From NCBI GenBank assembly GCA_004297235.1, contig SCUR01000148.1:1-12737 (forward strand): a stretch of 12,737 nucleotides of DNA, read 5' to 3'. Positions within the stretch are counted from its first letter, which is position 1. Each line of letters begins with the position of its first letter. Source of the stretch: Candidatus Manganitrophaceae bacterium. GTDB taxonomy: Bacteria; Nitrospirota; Nitrospiria; SBBL01; Manganitrophaceae. Both the position numbers and the translations under genes were made by a program. Positions 1-9,270 of the stretch are shown piece by piece. Under the pieces are notes generated by a model that ran no database searches, was not told the DNA's origin, and was given only the letters and a program-made list of their open reading frames with translations.

Positions 1-1449
1 CCTCCTTTTATGAAAGTCGGTCTCTTGTTCGTAGGAATAGGCGACGCGAAGAATTCCCTCCTCGTCGAACGCGCGCCCCAAAATCTGCAAGCCGATCGGG
101 AGTCCCCCTTTGGAGAAACCGCAGGGGAGCGAGATCGCCGGAATCCCCGCGAGATTGACCGAAATCGTGAAGATATCGGAAAGATACATCTGGAGCGGAT
201 CGGCGGTCTTCTCGCCGAAGCGAAACGCGGGGGTCGGCGCGGTCGGCGTTACGATCACATCGACCGATTTGAAGGCTTCGTCGAAATCCCGCTTGATCAG
301 CGTCCGGACCTGCTGCGCTTTTTTATAGTAGGCATCGTAGTAGCCGGCGGAAAGGGCGTACGTCCCCAGCATGATCCGCCGCTTCACCTCGGGGCCGAAT
401 CCTTCCGCGCGGCTCTTCATGTACATCTCGAGCAGATCGCGCGCCTCGGGTGTCCGATAGCCGTAACGGACACCGTCGTAGCGGGCCAGGTTCGAGCTCG
501 CTTCGGCGGTCGCCAAGAGGTAGTAAACCGCGACGGCATACTCGGTGTGCGGCAGCGAGATCTCTTTCACCACGGCCCCGAGTTTCTGAAGGGTTTGGAT
601 CGCCTGCTGGACCGACCCCTCCACCTCCGGGTCCATCCCTTCGATGAAATATTCCTTCGGAACGCCGAGGCGCACCCCCCGCACATCGCGAGTCAAAGCG
701 CGGTTCAAGTCGGGCATCGCAAGATCGGCCGAGGTCGAATCGCACGGATCGTATCCGCCGATGACATTCATCAAGGTGGCCGTGTCGGTGACATCTTTTG
801 TGAGCGGGCCGATCTGATCGAGCGAGGAAGCAAAGGCGACCAGACCGTATCGGGAAACGCGGCCGTAGGTCGGCTTCAATCCGACCACCCCGCAGCAGGC
901 CGCCGGCTGGCGGATCGAGCCGCCGGTGTCGGAGCCCAAGGCCGCCGCCGCTTCCGAGGCGGCGACCGCGGCGGCCGAGCCGCCGCTCGATCCCCCCGGA
1001 ATGCGCGAGAGATCCCACGGGTTCTTCGTCTTCTCGAAGGCGGAGTTTTCGGTCGAAGAGCCCATGGCAAATTCATCCATGTTGGTCTTGCCGAGAAAGA
1101 CCGTCCCCGCTTCCTTCAGCCGGGAGACCACCGTCGCGTCATAGGGGGGACGATAGTTGTCGAGGATCTTGGAGGAGCAGGTGGTCCGGATCCCTTCGAT
1201 GCAGAGGTTGTCTTTGAGCGCGATCGGAATGCCGGCCAGCGGGCCGATCGTCTCTCCCCGCGCAATCGCCTGATCGATCCGATCGGCCTGCGCCAGCGCC
1301 TCTTTCTGCGTCAGGGTGTTGTAGGCGCGGACCCCTTTTTCGACCGATTCGATCCGCGCGTAGAACGCATTCACCAATTCTTTTGCCGAGATCGACTTTT
1401 TCTTCAGCGCTTCATGCAGCTCGTGCGCGGTGAACTCCACCCAACTCAA
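1..1449 (-). CDS. gatA: Glutamyl-tRNA(Gln)/Asp-tRNA(Asn) amidotransferase subunit A, partial at 3' end
   Basis: GatA is the glutaminase subunit of the GatCAB complex, which supplies ammonia to convert Glu-tRNA(Gln) and/or Asp-tRNA(Asn) to the amidated forms in the cytoplasm. Reading the minus strand gives an open frame of about 483 codons with the full amidase signature. The Ser-cisSer-Lys triad is visible: Lys79 in GIPIALKDNL, Ser154 in PGGSSGGS and Ser178 in GSDTGGSIR. These positions are the same as the known S. aureus GatA triad. The frame is still open at base 1, where it reads YEQETDFHKRR, the usual GatA tail, so only a few residues are missing. The chosen start is TTG at 1449, preceded by AGGAG with a 7-base spacer and overlapping the panD stop as TTGA. 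A GTG three codons later is an alternative. No gatB is in the window, although it often follows gatA. Confidence 0.97.
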   Translation of the reverse strand, partial: MSWVEFTAHELHEALKKKSISAKELVNAFYARIESVEKGVRAYNTLTQKEALAQADRIDQAIARGETIGPLAGIPIALKDNLCIEGIRTTCSSKILDNYRPPYDATVVSRLKEAGTVFLGKTNMDEFAMGSSTENSAFEKTKNPWDLSRIPGGSSGGSAAAVAASEAAAALGSDTGGSIRQPAACCGVVGLKPTYGRVSRYGLVAFASSLDQIGPLTKDVTDTATLMNVIGGYDPCDSTSADLAMPDLNRALTRDVRGVRLGVPKEYFIEGMDPEVEGSVQQAIQTLQKLGAVVKEISLPHTEYAVAVYYLLATAEASSNLARYDGVRYGYRTPEARDLLEMYMKSRAEGFGPEVKRRIMLGTYALSAGYYDAYYKKAQQVRTLIKRDFDEAFKSVDVIVTPTAPTPAFRFGEKTADPLQMYLSDIFTISVNLAGIPAISLPCGFSKGGLPIGLQILGRAFDEEGILRVAYSYEQETDFHKRR

Positions 1450-1811
1450 ATTCCGCTCCTGATCGCTTCGATCCGATTCTTCTCGTCCACCTTGACCACC
1501 TTCGGCTGATAGCCCTTGAGCTCTTCCTCGTCATAGGCGGCATAACAGAAGATGATCACCTTGTCCCCCACCACCCCCTTTCGGGCGGTCGGCCCGTTGA
1601 GGCAGATGGTGCCCGAGCCTTTCTCCCCCGGCAGGACATAGGTGACGAACCGTTCGCCGTTGCTGAGATTGGAGACCATCACCTGCTCATACGGAAGCAT
1701 TCCCGCCGCATCCATGAGCGCCCGGTCGACGGTGATGCTTCCCTCATAATCGAGCTCGGACTCGGTGATGGTGGCCCGGTGAATTTTGGATCGTAACATG
1801 TGTCTTAACAT
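1446..1811 (-). CDS. panD: Aspartate 1-decarboxylase proenzyme
   Basis: PanD decarboxylates L-aspartate to beta-alanine for pantothenate and coenzyme A synthesis. It is a pyruvoyl enzyme that cleaves itself between Gly24 and Ser25. The 121-residue protein has the usual family length and lines up with E. coli PanD without an offset at the N terminus. Key residues seen are Lys9, His11, Tyr22, the YEGS cleavage site with Gly24-Ser25, Arg54, Thr57, Tyr58 and Asn72 in the LNG motif. The start is ATG at 1811, with AGAGGA a few bases upstream. It lies 69 bases after gatC and overlaps the gatA start by 4 bases, so its translation is probably coupled to gatA. Pantothenate genes such as panB or panC are not adjacent, so panD appears to travel with the gat genes here. 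Confidence 0.97.
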   Translation of the reverse strand: MLRHMLRSKIHRATITESELDYEGSITVDRALMDAAGMLPYEQVMVSNLSNGERFVTYVLPGEKGSGTICLNGPTARKGVVGDKVIIFCYAAYDEEELKGYQPKVVKVDEKNRIEAIRSGI

Positions 1812-1880
1812 TCGTTCCTCTTATTTGTGAGGGGCGGGAGTTCGCTTCCAACCCATCCCCGTGTCATTTTTTATCTGAGA

Positions 1881-2168
1881 TTATTCGATAATCTTCGGAA
1901 CCCGGAAAAAGGGTCCCTCCGAATCGGGCGCATTCTCCAATGCCTTCTCGACCGGGAGCGACGGCCTCGCCCGATCCTCCCGGAAGACATTCGAGAGCGA
2001 CATCACATGCGAGGTCGGCTCGATCTGTTTTGTGTCGAGCTGGTTGAGCTTCTCGACGTAAGTGAGGATGTTGCTGAGCTGATCGGTGAGCCGCTCGATC
2101 TCCCCGGCCGACAATTCCAGTCTCGCCAGCTTCGCGACGTGCAACACCTCTTCCCGACTGATTTTCAC
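1881..2168 (-). CDS. gatC: Glutamyl-tRNA(Gln)/Asp-tRNA(Asn) amidotransferase subunit C
   Basis: GatC is the small subunit that wraps around and stabilises the GatA-GatB core. The 95-residue product has the family's typical length and features: an N-terminal helix resembling EEVLHVAKLARLEL, a second amphipathic helix (QLSNILTYVEKLNQLDT), the central EPTSHVMSL and the C-terminal segment FFRVPKIIE. The start is GTG (first base 2168), with a purine-rich GGGAG about ten bases upstream. The gene begins 30 bases after the helicase stop and precedes panD by 69 bases, so all are probably on one transcript. Presence of gatC and gatA implies that at least one of GlnRS or AsnRS is missing and a non-discriminating GluRS or AspRS is used; that is inference. 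Confidence 0.96.
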   Translation of the reverse strand: MKISREEVLHVAKLARLELSAGEIERLTDQLSNILTYVEKLNQLDTKQIEPTSHVMSLSNVFREDRARPSLPVEKALENAPDSEGPFFRVPKIIE

Positions 2169-2198
2169 TTTCGTCTTCTCCCTATCACCTGCTGATTT

Positions 2199-4490
2199 TT
2201 AAGAACATTTTTCCAGTCTAGCATATTTCAATGCCAATTTCTTCGTCCCGACCGAGGAGAAGGCGACGGTGACTTTCGCCCCCTCTCCCTCCCCCTCGCA
2301 TCGCTGCACGCGGCCGATTCCGAAGAGCGGATGCCGAACCATCGCGCCGACCGGAAAGAGTCCCGCCTCGCTCTCCTGAATGTCATTGTAGACCGGATCG
2401 TCCGATTCCTTCCGGACCCGCCAGCTTTGCGTGCGGCGTCCGTCGAGCTCCGGCCGGAAGGCCGGCCGGCGGCTGACAATTGAAATCCCTTCCTTCGGCA
2501 ATTCCTGGATGAAGCGGGAGGGCGCATTCCACTGGGAGCTGCCGTAGAGCCGCCGATGCGCGGCGCTCACCAGATAAAGCCGCTCCATCGCGCGGGTCAT
2601 CCCGACATAACAGAGCCGCCGCTCTTCTTCCATCTCCCGAAGATCGGTGAGCGATCTCGAATGAGGAAAGAGCCCCTCCTCCATCCCGATCAGAAAGACC
2701 ACCGGGAACTCCAATCCCTTTGCGGAGTGCAGCGTCATCAGCGTGACCCCGCCGCCGCTCGCGTCCCGCTCATCGCCGTTTGAGACCAGCGCGATTTGAT
2801 CGAGGAACGCCTTCAGGTCGGTCGGGCGCGCCCCCTCGGCCACGCCGGAAAGCGCGTCGTCATCGACCATCGGATGGAACTGATCGGCCGCGTCGATAAA
2901 CTCCATCACGTTCTCGATCCGCCCCTCCGCTTCGTTCGTGAATTCCCGCCGCAGGTAATCGAGATAATGAAGCTCTTCGATAAGATACCGGACCACCTGG
3001 GACAATGTTTGGCCTTCCGATGCGATCCGGAGGGTCTCGATAAATTTGTAGAAGGCCGAGAGGCCGCGTCTCGCCCCGGCGGTCAAATCGATCTGACCGG
3101 CGGCCGCTGTGGATCCCAGGCCAGGCGAGAGGATCGCATCCTCTCCCGTGACGATTCGGCCGATCGCATCGTAAAAAGAGAGCGCGCGGCTCTCCGCATA
3201 GGCGCTCAGCCGTTCAAGCGAGGTCGCGCCGATCCCCCGCTGCGGCAGATTGATCACCCGGCGCAGGCTCAGCGCATCTTCCGGATAGACGATCAGCCGG
3301 AGATAGGCGATGAGATCCTTGATCTCCTTCCGCTCGTAAAAACGAAGACCGCCGAAGATAAAGTAGGGAATCCCGGCGTTGCGAAGCGCCTCTTCCATGA
3401 CGCGCGACTGCGCGTTGGTCCGGTAGAGAATGCAAAAATCCGAAAGGGTCCGGTTCTCCCGTTCCTGCAAGGCCCGGATCGTATCGCGAACGAAGCCGGC
3501 TTCCTCCTCCTCGCTTTCGACCTGGGACCAGACGATCGGATCGCCGGCCACATTTTCAGTGAAGAGCTGCTTCGATTTCCGCTTGGTGTTGTTCTCGATG
3601 ACCGCGGAGGCCGCCGCCAAAATCGTCCGGGTCGAACGATAATTCTGGTTGAGGATCACCACCTTGGCATCGGGGAAGTCCCGCTCGAAGCTGAGGATAT
3701 TGCCGACGTCGGCCCCGCGGAAAGCATAGATCGACTGATCGTCATCCCCCACCACGCAGAGATTCCGCCGCGCCGAGGTGAGAAGCCGAATCAGCCGATA
3801 TTGGGCCGGGTTGGTGTCTTGATATTCGTCGACCAGAATGTACTCGAATTGCTCCCGATAACGCTGACCGACTTCCGGCACCGACTCAAAGAGCCGGATC
3901 GTCATCCCGAGCAGGTCGTCGAAGTCGAGCCCCTGCGCGGCGAGCAGCCGTTCCTGGTAAAGGGCATAGACCTTCTTGAGCTTGTCTTCCAAGCCGAAAT
4001 CGGCCCCCTTCTCCGCAAATTCGGCGGGGGTCATCATCTGGTGCTTCAGCTGGCTGATCCGCGTCACGAAGGTGCGCGCCGGGTAGAGATCTTCATTCAC
4101 CGCCAGCGCTTCGGTGCACCCCTTCACCAGGGCGAGCTGGTCGGCGGCATCGTAGATCAGAAAGTCATTCTTGTAGCCGAGCAGATGGATGTGGCGACGA
4201 AGGAATTTGAGGCACGCGGCATGGAACGTCGAGATCGTCAGCCGCCGGCACTTCTCCGGCGGAACCAGCTGCGCGATCCGCTCCCGCATCTCCTCCGAGG
4301 CCTTGTTGGTAAAAGTCACCCCGAGGATGCCGGCGGGGGAGACGCCGCACTGCTCCACCAAATAGGCGATCCGGTGGGTGATCACGCGGGTCTTGCCGCT
4401 TCCGGCGCCGGCCAAAATAAGAAGCGGCCCCTCCGTATGCTGGACCGCTTCGCGCTGCTGTGGGTTGAGTTTGCTGAGAACATCAATCAA
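2199..4490 (-). CDS. pcrA: ATP-dependent DNA helicase, PcrA/UvrD family
   Basis: This is an SF1A 3'-5' DNA helicase acting in nucleotide excision repair, mismatch repair and removal of stalled RNA polymerase or recombination filaments. All family motifs appear in order: a Q-motif (LNPQQREAV), Walker A AGAGSGKT near residues 27-34, motif Ia TFTNKASEEM, motif II DEYQD, motif III GDDDQSIYAFRGA, motif IV NQNYRST, motif V TLHSAKGLEF and motif VI YVGMTRAMERL. The C terminus has a beta-rich, Tudor-like segment (VRHPLFGIGRVQR), as in PcrA, which contacts RNA polymerase there. I place the start at TTG 4490, giving 763 residues beginning IDVLSKLNPQQ. It is preceded by AGAAAGGAT at good spacing. The frame stays open to an ATG at 4559, but the added 23 residues are Arg/Gly-rich and unlike the family. 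The gene lies 88 bases after glmS. UvrD would be an equally valid name. Confidence 0.95.
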   Translation of the reverse strand: MIDVLSKLNPQQREAVQHTEGPLLILAGAGSGKTRVITHRIAYLVEQCGVSPAGILGVTFTNKASEEMRERIAQLVPPEKCRRLTISTFHAACLKFLRRHIHLLGYKNDFLIYDAADQLALVKGCTEALAVNEDLYPARTFVTRISQLKHQMMTPAEFAEKGADFGLEDKLKKVYALYQERLLAAQGLDFDDLLGMTIRLFESVPEVGQRYREQFEYILVDEYQDTNPAQYRLIRLLTSARRNLCVVGDDDQSIYAFRGADVGNILSFERDFPDAKVVILNQNYRSTRTILAAASAVIENNTKRKSKQLFTENVAGDPIVWSQVESEEEEAGFVRDTIRALQERENRTLSDFCILYRTNAQSRVMEEALRNAGIPYFIFGGLRFYERKEIKDLIAYLRLIVYPEDALSLRRVINLPQRGIGATSLERLSAYAESRALSFYDAIGRIVTGEDAILSPGLGSTAAAGQIDLTAGARRGLSAFYKFIETLRIASEGQTLSQVVRYLIEELHYLDYLRREFTNEAEGRIENVMEFIDAADQFHPMVDDDALSGVAEGARPTDLKAFLDQIALVSNGDERDASGGGVTLMTLHSAKGLEFPVVFLIGMEEGLFPHSRSLTDLREMEEERRLCYVGMTRAMERLYLVSAAHRRLYGSSQWNAPSRFIQELPKEGISIVSRRPAFRPELDGRRTQSWRVRKESDDPVYNDIQESEAGLFPVGAMVRHPLFGIGRVQRCEGEGEGAKVTVAFSSVGTKKLALKYARLEKCS

Positions 4491-4508
4491 TCTGGAATCC
4501 TTTCTCCC

Positions 4509-4525
4509 TCGGCCGCAGGGGCCGA
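4509..4525 (-). other. Small GC hairpin in the helicase leader
   Basis: A perfect 6-bp inverted repeat (TCGGCC / GGCCGA with a 5-base loop) lies about 20 bases upstream of the TTG start of the helicase, in the glmS-helicase gap. No U-run follows it in the direction of transcription, so it is not a convincing terminator. It could affect translation of the helicase or be chance in GC-rich DNA. Confidence 0.25.
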
Positions 4526-4578
4526 CCGATCGTTTAACCCCGCCTCGACGCCACGACAAAATAACAGATTTTGCGGGA

Positions 4579-6408
<1,830 letters not shown>

Positions 6409-6424
6409 GTTTAACTCCAAAGTA

Positions 6425-6578
6425 CAGTGAGGAGTAAGGAGTGAGTAGGGAGGAGTGAAGAGCAGTGAGAAGTGAAGAAAGAGTAGTGAGGAGAGAGGAT
6501 TTGAAATCTTTCTCTCCTCACTCCTAACTACTTACTCCTTACTGTATTTACTCCTCACTCCTAACTACTCACTCCTCA
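6425..6578. repeat. Heptanucleotide repeat array arranged as a large inverted repeat
   Basis: The glmU-glmS gap is filled by degenerate 7-base units. On the plus strand the left half (about 6425-6498) is purine-rich with units like AGTGAGG and AGTAAGG. The right half (about 6511-6578) is pyrimidine-rich with units like CTCCTCA and CTCCTAA, roughly the reverse complement. The centre forms a perfect 12-bp stem (6485-6496 with 6511-6522). The last unit supplies the TGA stop of glmU, and the array ends 17 bases before the glmS ATG, next to its ribosome binding site. In the glmU-glmS transcript the purine arm carries six AGGAG motifs. Similar period-7 intergenic repeats are known from cyanobacteria and other bacteria; whether this one is related is unknown. 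It does not look like a CRISPR, as there are no spacers. Confidence 0.85.
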
Positions 6579-8066
6579 CGCATCTTGCTTTTTTGGTTTT
6601 CTCCTACCCGCCCAGCCTTCTTTGTTCTCTTGCCGGGTGCGTGAGATGGCGAGCGACTCCGGCGGGATATCCTTTGTAATCGTCGAGCCGGCCGCGATGA
6701 ATGCGCGGGCCCCGACATGCACCGGCGCGACCAGCTGCGTGTCGCTTCCGATGAAGACTTCATCGTCGATGATCGTCTTGTATTTCTTTTCTCCATCGTA
6801 GTTGCAGGTGATGGTACCGGCGCCGATGTTTACTTTTTTCCCGACCACCGCATCCCCGAGATAGCTGAGATGATTGATCTTCGATCCCTCTCCCAGCTCG
6901 CTCTTCTTGAGCTCGACGAAGTTTCCGACCTTGGCTCCCTTCCGAATGACCGCCCCGGGCCGAAGATGGGCAAAGGGACCGATCGAGGCGCCCGACTCGA
7001 TCTCGGATTCCTCGATCACCGTGTAATCTTTGATGACGACCTGATCGCCGAGACGGCTGTTTTCGATTCGGCAAGGATGGAGAACGCACCCTTCGCCGAC
7101 GCGGGTGTTCCCCTCCAGCGCCACGCCGGGATGGAGCACCGTATCCCGCCCGATCTCCACCGAGGCGTCGATCCGAACCTGAACCGGATCGATGATCGTC
7201 ACCCCTTCCGCCATCCAGCGGGCCGTGATCCGTTTTTGGAGAAGTCTTTCGGCCGCCGCCAGATCGGCGCGGCTGTTCACCCCGATCACCTCTTCCGGAT
7301 CGGCCGCAGCACCCGCCAGCCGTTCCCCCCGTCGGGCGGCGATTCCGATCAAATCGGTCAGATAATATTCCTTCTGCTGATTATTCGGCTGGATCTCTCC
7401 GAGCGCTTCAAAGAGAAAGGGGGCCTCGATAATATAGACCCCGGTGTTGACCTCCTGGACGGCGCGCTCGGCCGGCGTTGCATCGCGCTCTTCCACCACC
7501 CGGGCGATCGCGCCGTTTTTCTTCCGGACGACGCGGCCGTATTCCTGGGGATTCACCAATCGCGTCGTCAGCAAGGTCATCGTCGCCCGCTCTTCCCGAT
7601 GAACCTCGAAGAGACGCTGCACCGTCTCCGGACGAAGGAGCGGCGCATCGCCGCTGAGGATGAGGACCGACCCGGAAAAATCTTCAAGCGCCTTCTTGGA
7701 TTGAAGAACGGCATGACCGGTTCCAAGGGGGGGATCTTGAAGGAGGCAGGTCACTCCCCAGGATGAAACCGCATCGGTAACCTGCTCCGCCCGATGGCCG
7801 ACGATGAGAAAGGAGCGCTGTATCTCCAGACGCCGGACCAGATCCAAAACATAAAAGAGCATCGGGACGCCCGCCAGCGGATGAAGCACCTTTGCAAGCT
7901 TCGACTTCATTCGCTTTCCTTGACCGGCCGCCAGGATCACGGCCGCCCGTACGCCGGCATCGCCCGGACGAGCGGCGTTTCTTTTCGGCTCATTCGAAGC
8001 GCGCAAAGCGCGCTTCGTCGTCCGCCCGCCTTTTCGAGAATCTTCCTTTTTCTTGCCGCTTTTCAT
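6576..8066 (-). CDS. glmU: Bifunctional UDP-GlcNAc pyrophosphorylase / glucosamine-1-phosphate acetyltransferase
   Basis: GlmU acetylates glucosamine-1-phosphate and then transfers UMP to form UDP-N-acetylglucosamine. The N-terminal uridyltransferase domain shows VILAAGQGKRM, LAKVLHPLAG, GDAPLL, NTGVYI, QQKEYYLTDL and GVNSRADL. The C-terminal left-handed beta-helix shows LRPGAVI, KVGNFVELKKS, HLSYLGDA (the region of the acetyltransferase catalytic His), NIGAGTITCNYDG, FIGSDTQLVAPV and AISRTRQENKEGW. I chose ATG 8066, giving 496 residues; a GTG at 8084 is also in frame. Neither has a good ribosome binding site. The product starts about 36 residues earlier than usual, with a very basic stretch rich in Lys and Arg before VILAAG. 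No better start is visible closer to the domain, apart from an in-frame TTG inside a palindrome. The C terminus is normal. The gene is first of the minus-strand cluster. Confidence 0.96.
   Translation of the reverse strand: MKSGKKKEDSRKGGRTTKRALRASNEPKRNAARPGDAGVRAAVILAAGQGKRMKSKLAKVLHPLAGVPMLFYVLDLVRRLEIQRSFLIVGHRAEQVTDAVSSWGVTCLLQDPPLGTGHAVLQSKKALEDFSGSVLILSGDAPLLRPETVQRLFEVHREERATMTLLTTRLVNPQEYGRVVRKKNGAIARVVEERDATPAERAVQEVNTGVYIIEAPFLFEALGEIQPNNQQKEYYLTDLIGIAARRGERLAGAAADPEEVIGVNSRADLAAAERLLQKRITARWMAEGVTIIDPVQVRIDASVEIGRDTVLHPGVALEGNTRVGEGCVLHPCRIENSRLGDQVVIKDYTVIEESEIESGASIGPFAHLRPGAVIRKGAKVGNFVELKKSELGEGSKINHLSYLGDAVVGKKVNIGAGTITCNYDGEKKYKTIIDDEVFIGSDTQLVAPVHVGARAFIAAGSTITKDIPPESLAISRTRQENKEGWAGRRKPKKQDA
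7996..8016. repeat. Perfect 9-bp-arm palindrome inside the 5' end of glmU
   Basis: The plus strand reads GAAGCGCGC, then AAA, then GCGCGCTTC. This is a perfect inverted repeat with 9-bp arms and a 3-base centre. It lies in the part of glmU that encodes the unusual basic N-terminal extension, and the in-frame TTG codon is at its centre. It could be a hairpin in the 5' part of the mRNA or a protein binding site. Confidence 0.6.
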
Positions 8067-8139
8067 ATTAATGAGGGGAATCACCCTTCGTCGTGATCCA
8101 TCCGAGATGGTCCGTCGCTTGACGATTCACAAACGATAC

Positions 8140-8169
8140 AATATACCTGACTTTTCAGTCTGCTTGCAA
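8140..8169 (-). promoter_or_regulatory. Candidate sigma-70 promoter for the glmU cluster
   Basis: On the minus strand TTGCAA (8164-8169) and TATATT (8140-8145) are separated by 18 bases. This would place the transcript start near 8133, about 65 bases before the glmU ATG. It is the best -35/-10 pair I see in the short gap between glmU and the upstream amidohydrolase gene. Confidence 0.35.
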
Positions 8170-8176
8170 TAATTTT

Positions 8177-8195
8177 TTCCCCGAAGGGAGGGGAA
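8177..8195 (-). terminator. Weak candidate terminator after the amidohydrolase gene
   Basis: A 6-bp inverted repeat (TTCCCC / GGGGAA, 7-base loop) begins five bases after the amidohydrolase stop. In the minus-strand transcript it is followed by an A-run and then UUAUU rather than a clean U-run, so termination would be weak at best. Its position between two separate transcription units supports the idea. Confidence 0.3.
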
Positions 8196-8200
8196 GCGCC

Positions 8201-9046
8201 CTATAATCCAAGGAGCCTTTTCGCATTTCCAACGAGAATTTTCTCCCACACCGCCGGTTTGAACCCGGCCTTCTCAAAATCGGCCATCCAGCGCTCGGGG
8301 GTGAGGAAAGGATAATCCGAACCGAAGAGGACCCGGTCTTGGAGAAGGCTGTTGGCATGCTGCACCAGCGAGGGAGAAAAATATTTCGGCGACCAGCCGG
8401 AGAGATCGATATAAACATTCGTCTTATGGACGGCGATCGCCAGCATCTCCTCTTGCCAGGGCCAGGAGGGATGCGCTCCGATGATCGTCAGATTGGGAAA
8501 GTCGGCGGCGATATCATCGATACACGGAATCGGCTGAGCATATTTCAGCTTGAGGCCGTTCCCTCCCGGCACCCCCGCTCCGACCCCGGTCGTCCCGGTG
8601 TGAAGTAGAAGCGGGATCTTCAGCGCTTCGCAACACTCCCAGAGGGGGTAAAACTTTCTGTCGTTGGGGAAAAAAGCTTGGGCGATCGGATGGCATTTCA
8701 ATCCGCGCAGCCCGAGTTGCTTGACCGCCCGCTCCAGCTCGCGAACCGCCAACCGTCCTTTCCACGGATCGACGCTGGCAAAGCCGATGAAGATGTCGGG
8801 ATACTTTCGGACGACCTCCGCGACATAGTCGTTGGTGACCGGCGGGAGGCCGGTCTGGGTCTCCGCGTCCCAAGCGAGCAGCACCGCCATCATGTCGAGC
8901 CGGCGATAGTGCGCCGCCATCTCCTCCACGCTCACCACGGCATCGTGCCGATGAAAATAGTGAAGCGCGTCGGAGAGATATTTCCCCCCGGCATCGACCA
9001 AATATTCCCGGGTTCCGGGGTGGACGTGCATGTCGATGGCCCGCAT
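8201..9046 (-). CDS. Amidohydrolase-2 (ACMSD-like) family metal-dependent hydrolase/decarboxylase
   Basis: This 281-residue protein belongs to the metal-dependent TIM-barrel amidohydrolases of the amidohydrolase-2 type, which includes ACMSD and related decarboxylases and hydratases. Metal ligand candidates are the N-terminal HxH (His7 and His9 in IDMHVHP), His149 in LLLHTG, His192 in GAHPSWPW and Asp244 in FGSDYPF. His119 in LKCHP is a further conserved-looking residue. The C-terminal GNAKRLLGL is typical of the family. I chose ATG 9046 because AGGAG stands eight bases upstream and the protein then begins directly at the barrel. The frame extends to 9124, but that part is not family-like. The substrate cannot be told from the sequence. 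The gene is probably monocistronic, and no pathway partner lies next to it. Confidence 0.88.
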   Translation of the reverse strand: MRAIDMHVHPGTREYLVDAGGKYLSDALHYFHRHDAVVSVEEMAAHYRRLDMMAVLLAWDAETQTGLPPVTNDYVAEVVRKYPDIFIGFASVDPWKGRLAVRELERAVKQLGLRGLKCHPIAQAFFPNDRKFYPLWECCEALKIPLLLHTGTTGVGAGVPGGNGLKLKYAQPIPCIDDIAADFPNLTIIGAHPSWPWQEEMLAIAVHKTNVYIDLSGWSPKYFSPSLVQHANSLLQDRVLFGSDYPFLTPERWMADFEKAGFKPAVWEKILVGNAKRLLGL

Positions 9047-9071
9047 GACGAGTTCTCCTGAGAGTTCCGAA

Positions 9072-9134
9072 ATTGTACCACAACTCTCTTCGCGAATTCT
9101 CCCGAAAATAGGTCCCTGCCACAACTTTTTTCAA
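9072..9134 (-). promoter_or_regulatory. Candidate promoter region of the amidohydrolase gene
   Basis: On the minus strand TTGAAA (9129-9134) and TATTTT (9105-9110) are 18 bases apart, a fair sigma-70 pair. A second -10-like TACAAT at 9072-9077 lies closer to the start but has no good -35. Either would give a short leader before the ribosome binding site at the ATG 9046. Confidence 0.35.
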
Positions 9135-9270
9135 ATCAATCTAGAAATCAGCAAGTACCCCCGGCAAACCAAATTTGATAGGGTGGTCTGGCATCGTGAT
9201 CGGGTCGGAATTTCTCAACGCAGGAATTCGGCGGACGATCGGATGTCATCAATCCTTGTAAGGAGGCATT

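Noticed and set aside
6409..6575. Possible glmS ribozyme upstream of glmS
   Set aside because: The gap consists of heptamer repeats; none of the conserved pseudoknot core of the glmS ribozyme is visible, and that class is mainly found in Gram-positive bacteria.
6425..6578. CRISPR-like array
   Set aside because: Units are 7 bases long and contiguous without spacers, in inverted arms, and no cas genes are present.
9188..9204. Sigma-54-like sequence (TGGCATCGTGATCGG) upstream of the small membrane protein gene
   Set aside because: The -12 GC is missing (GG instead) and TTGC is not matched, so it fails the essential element.
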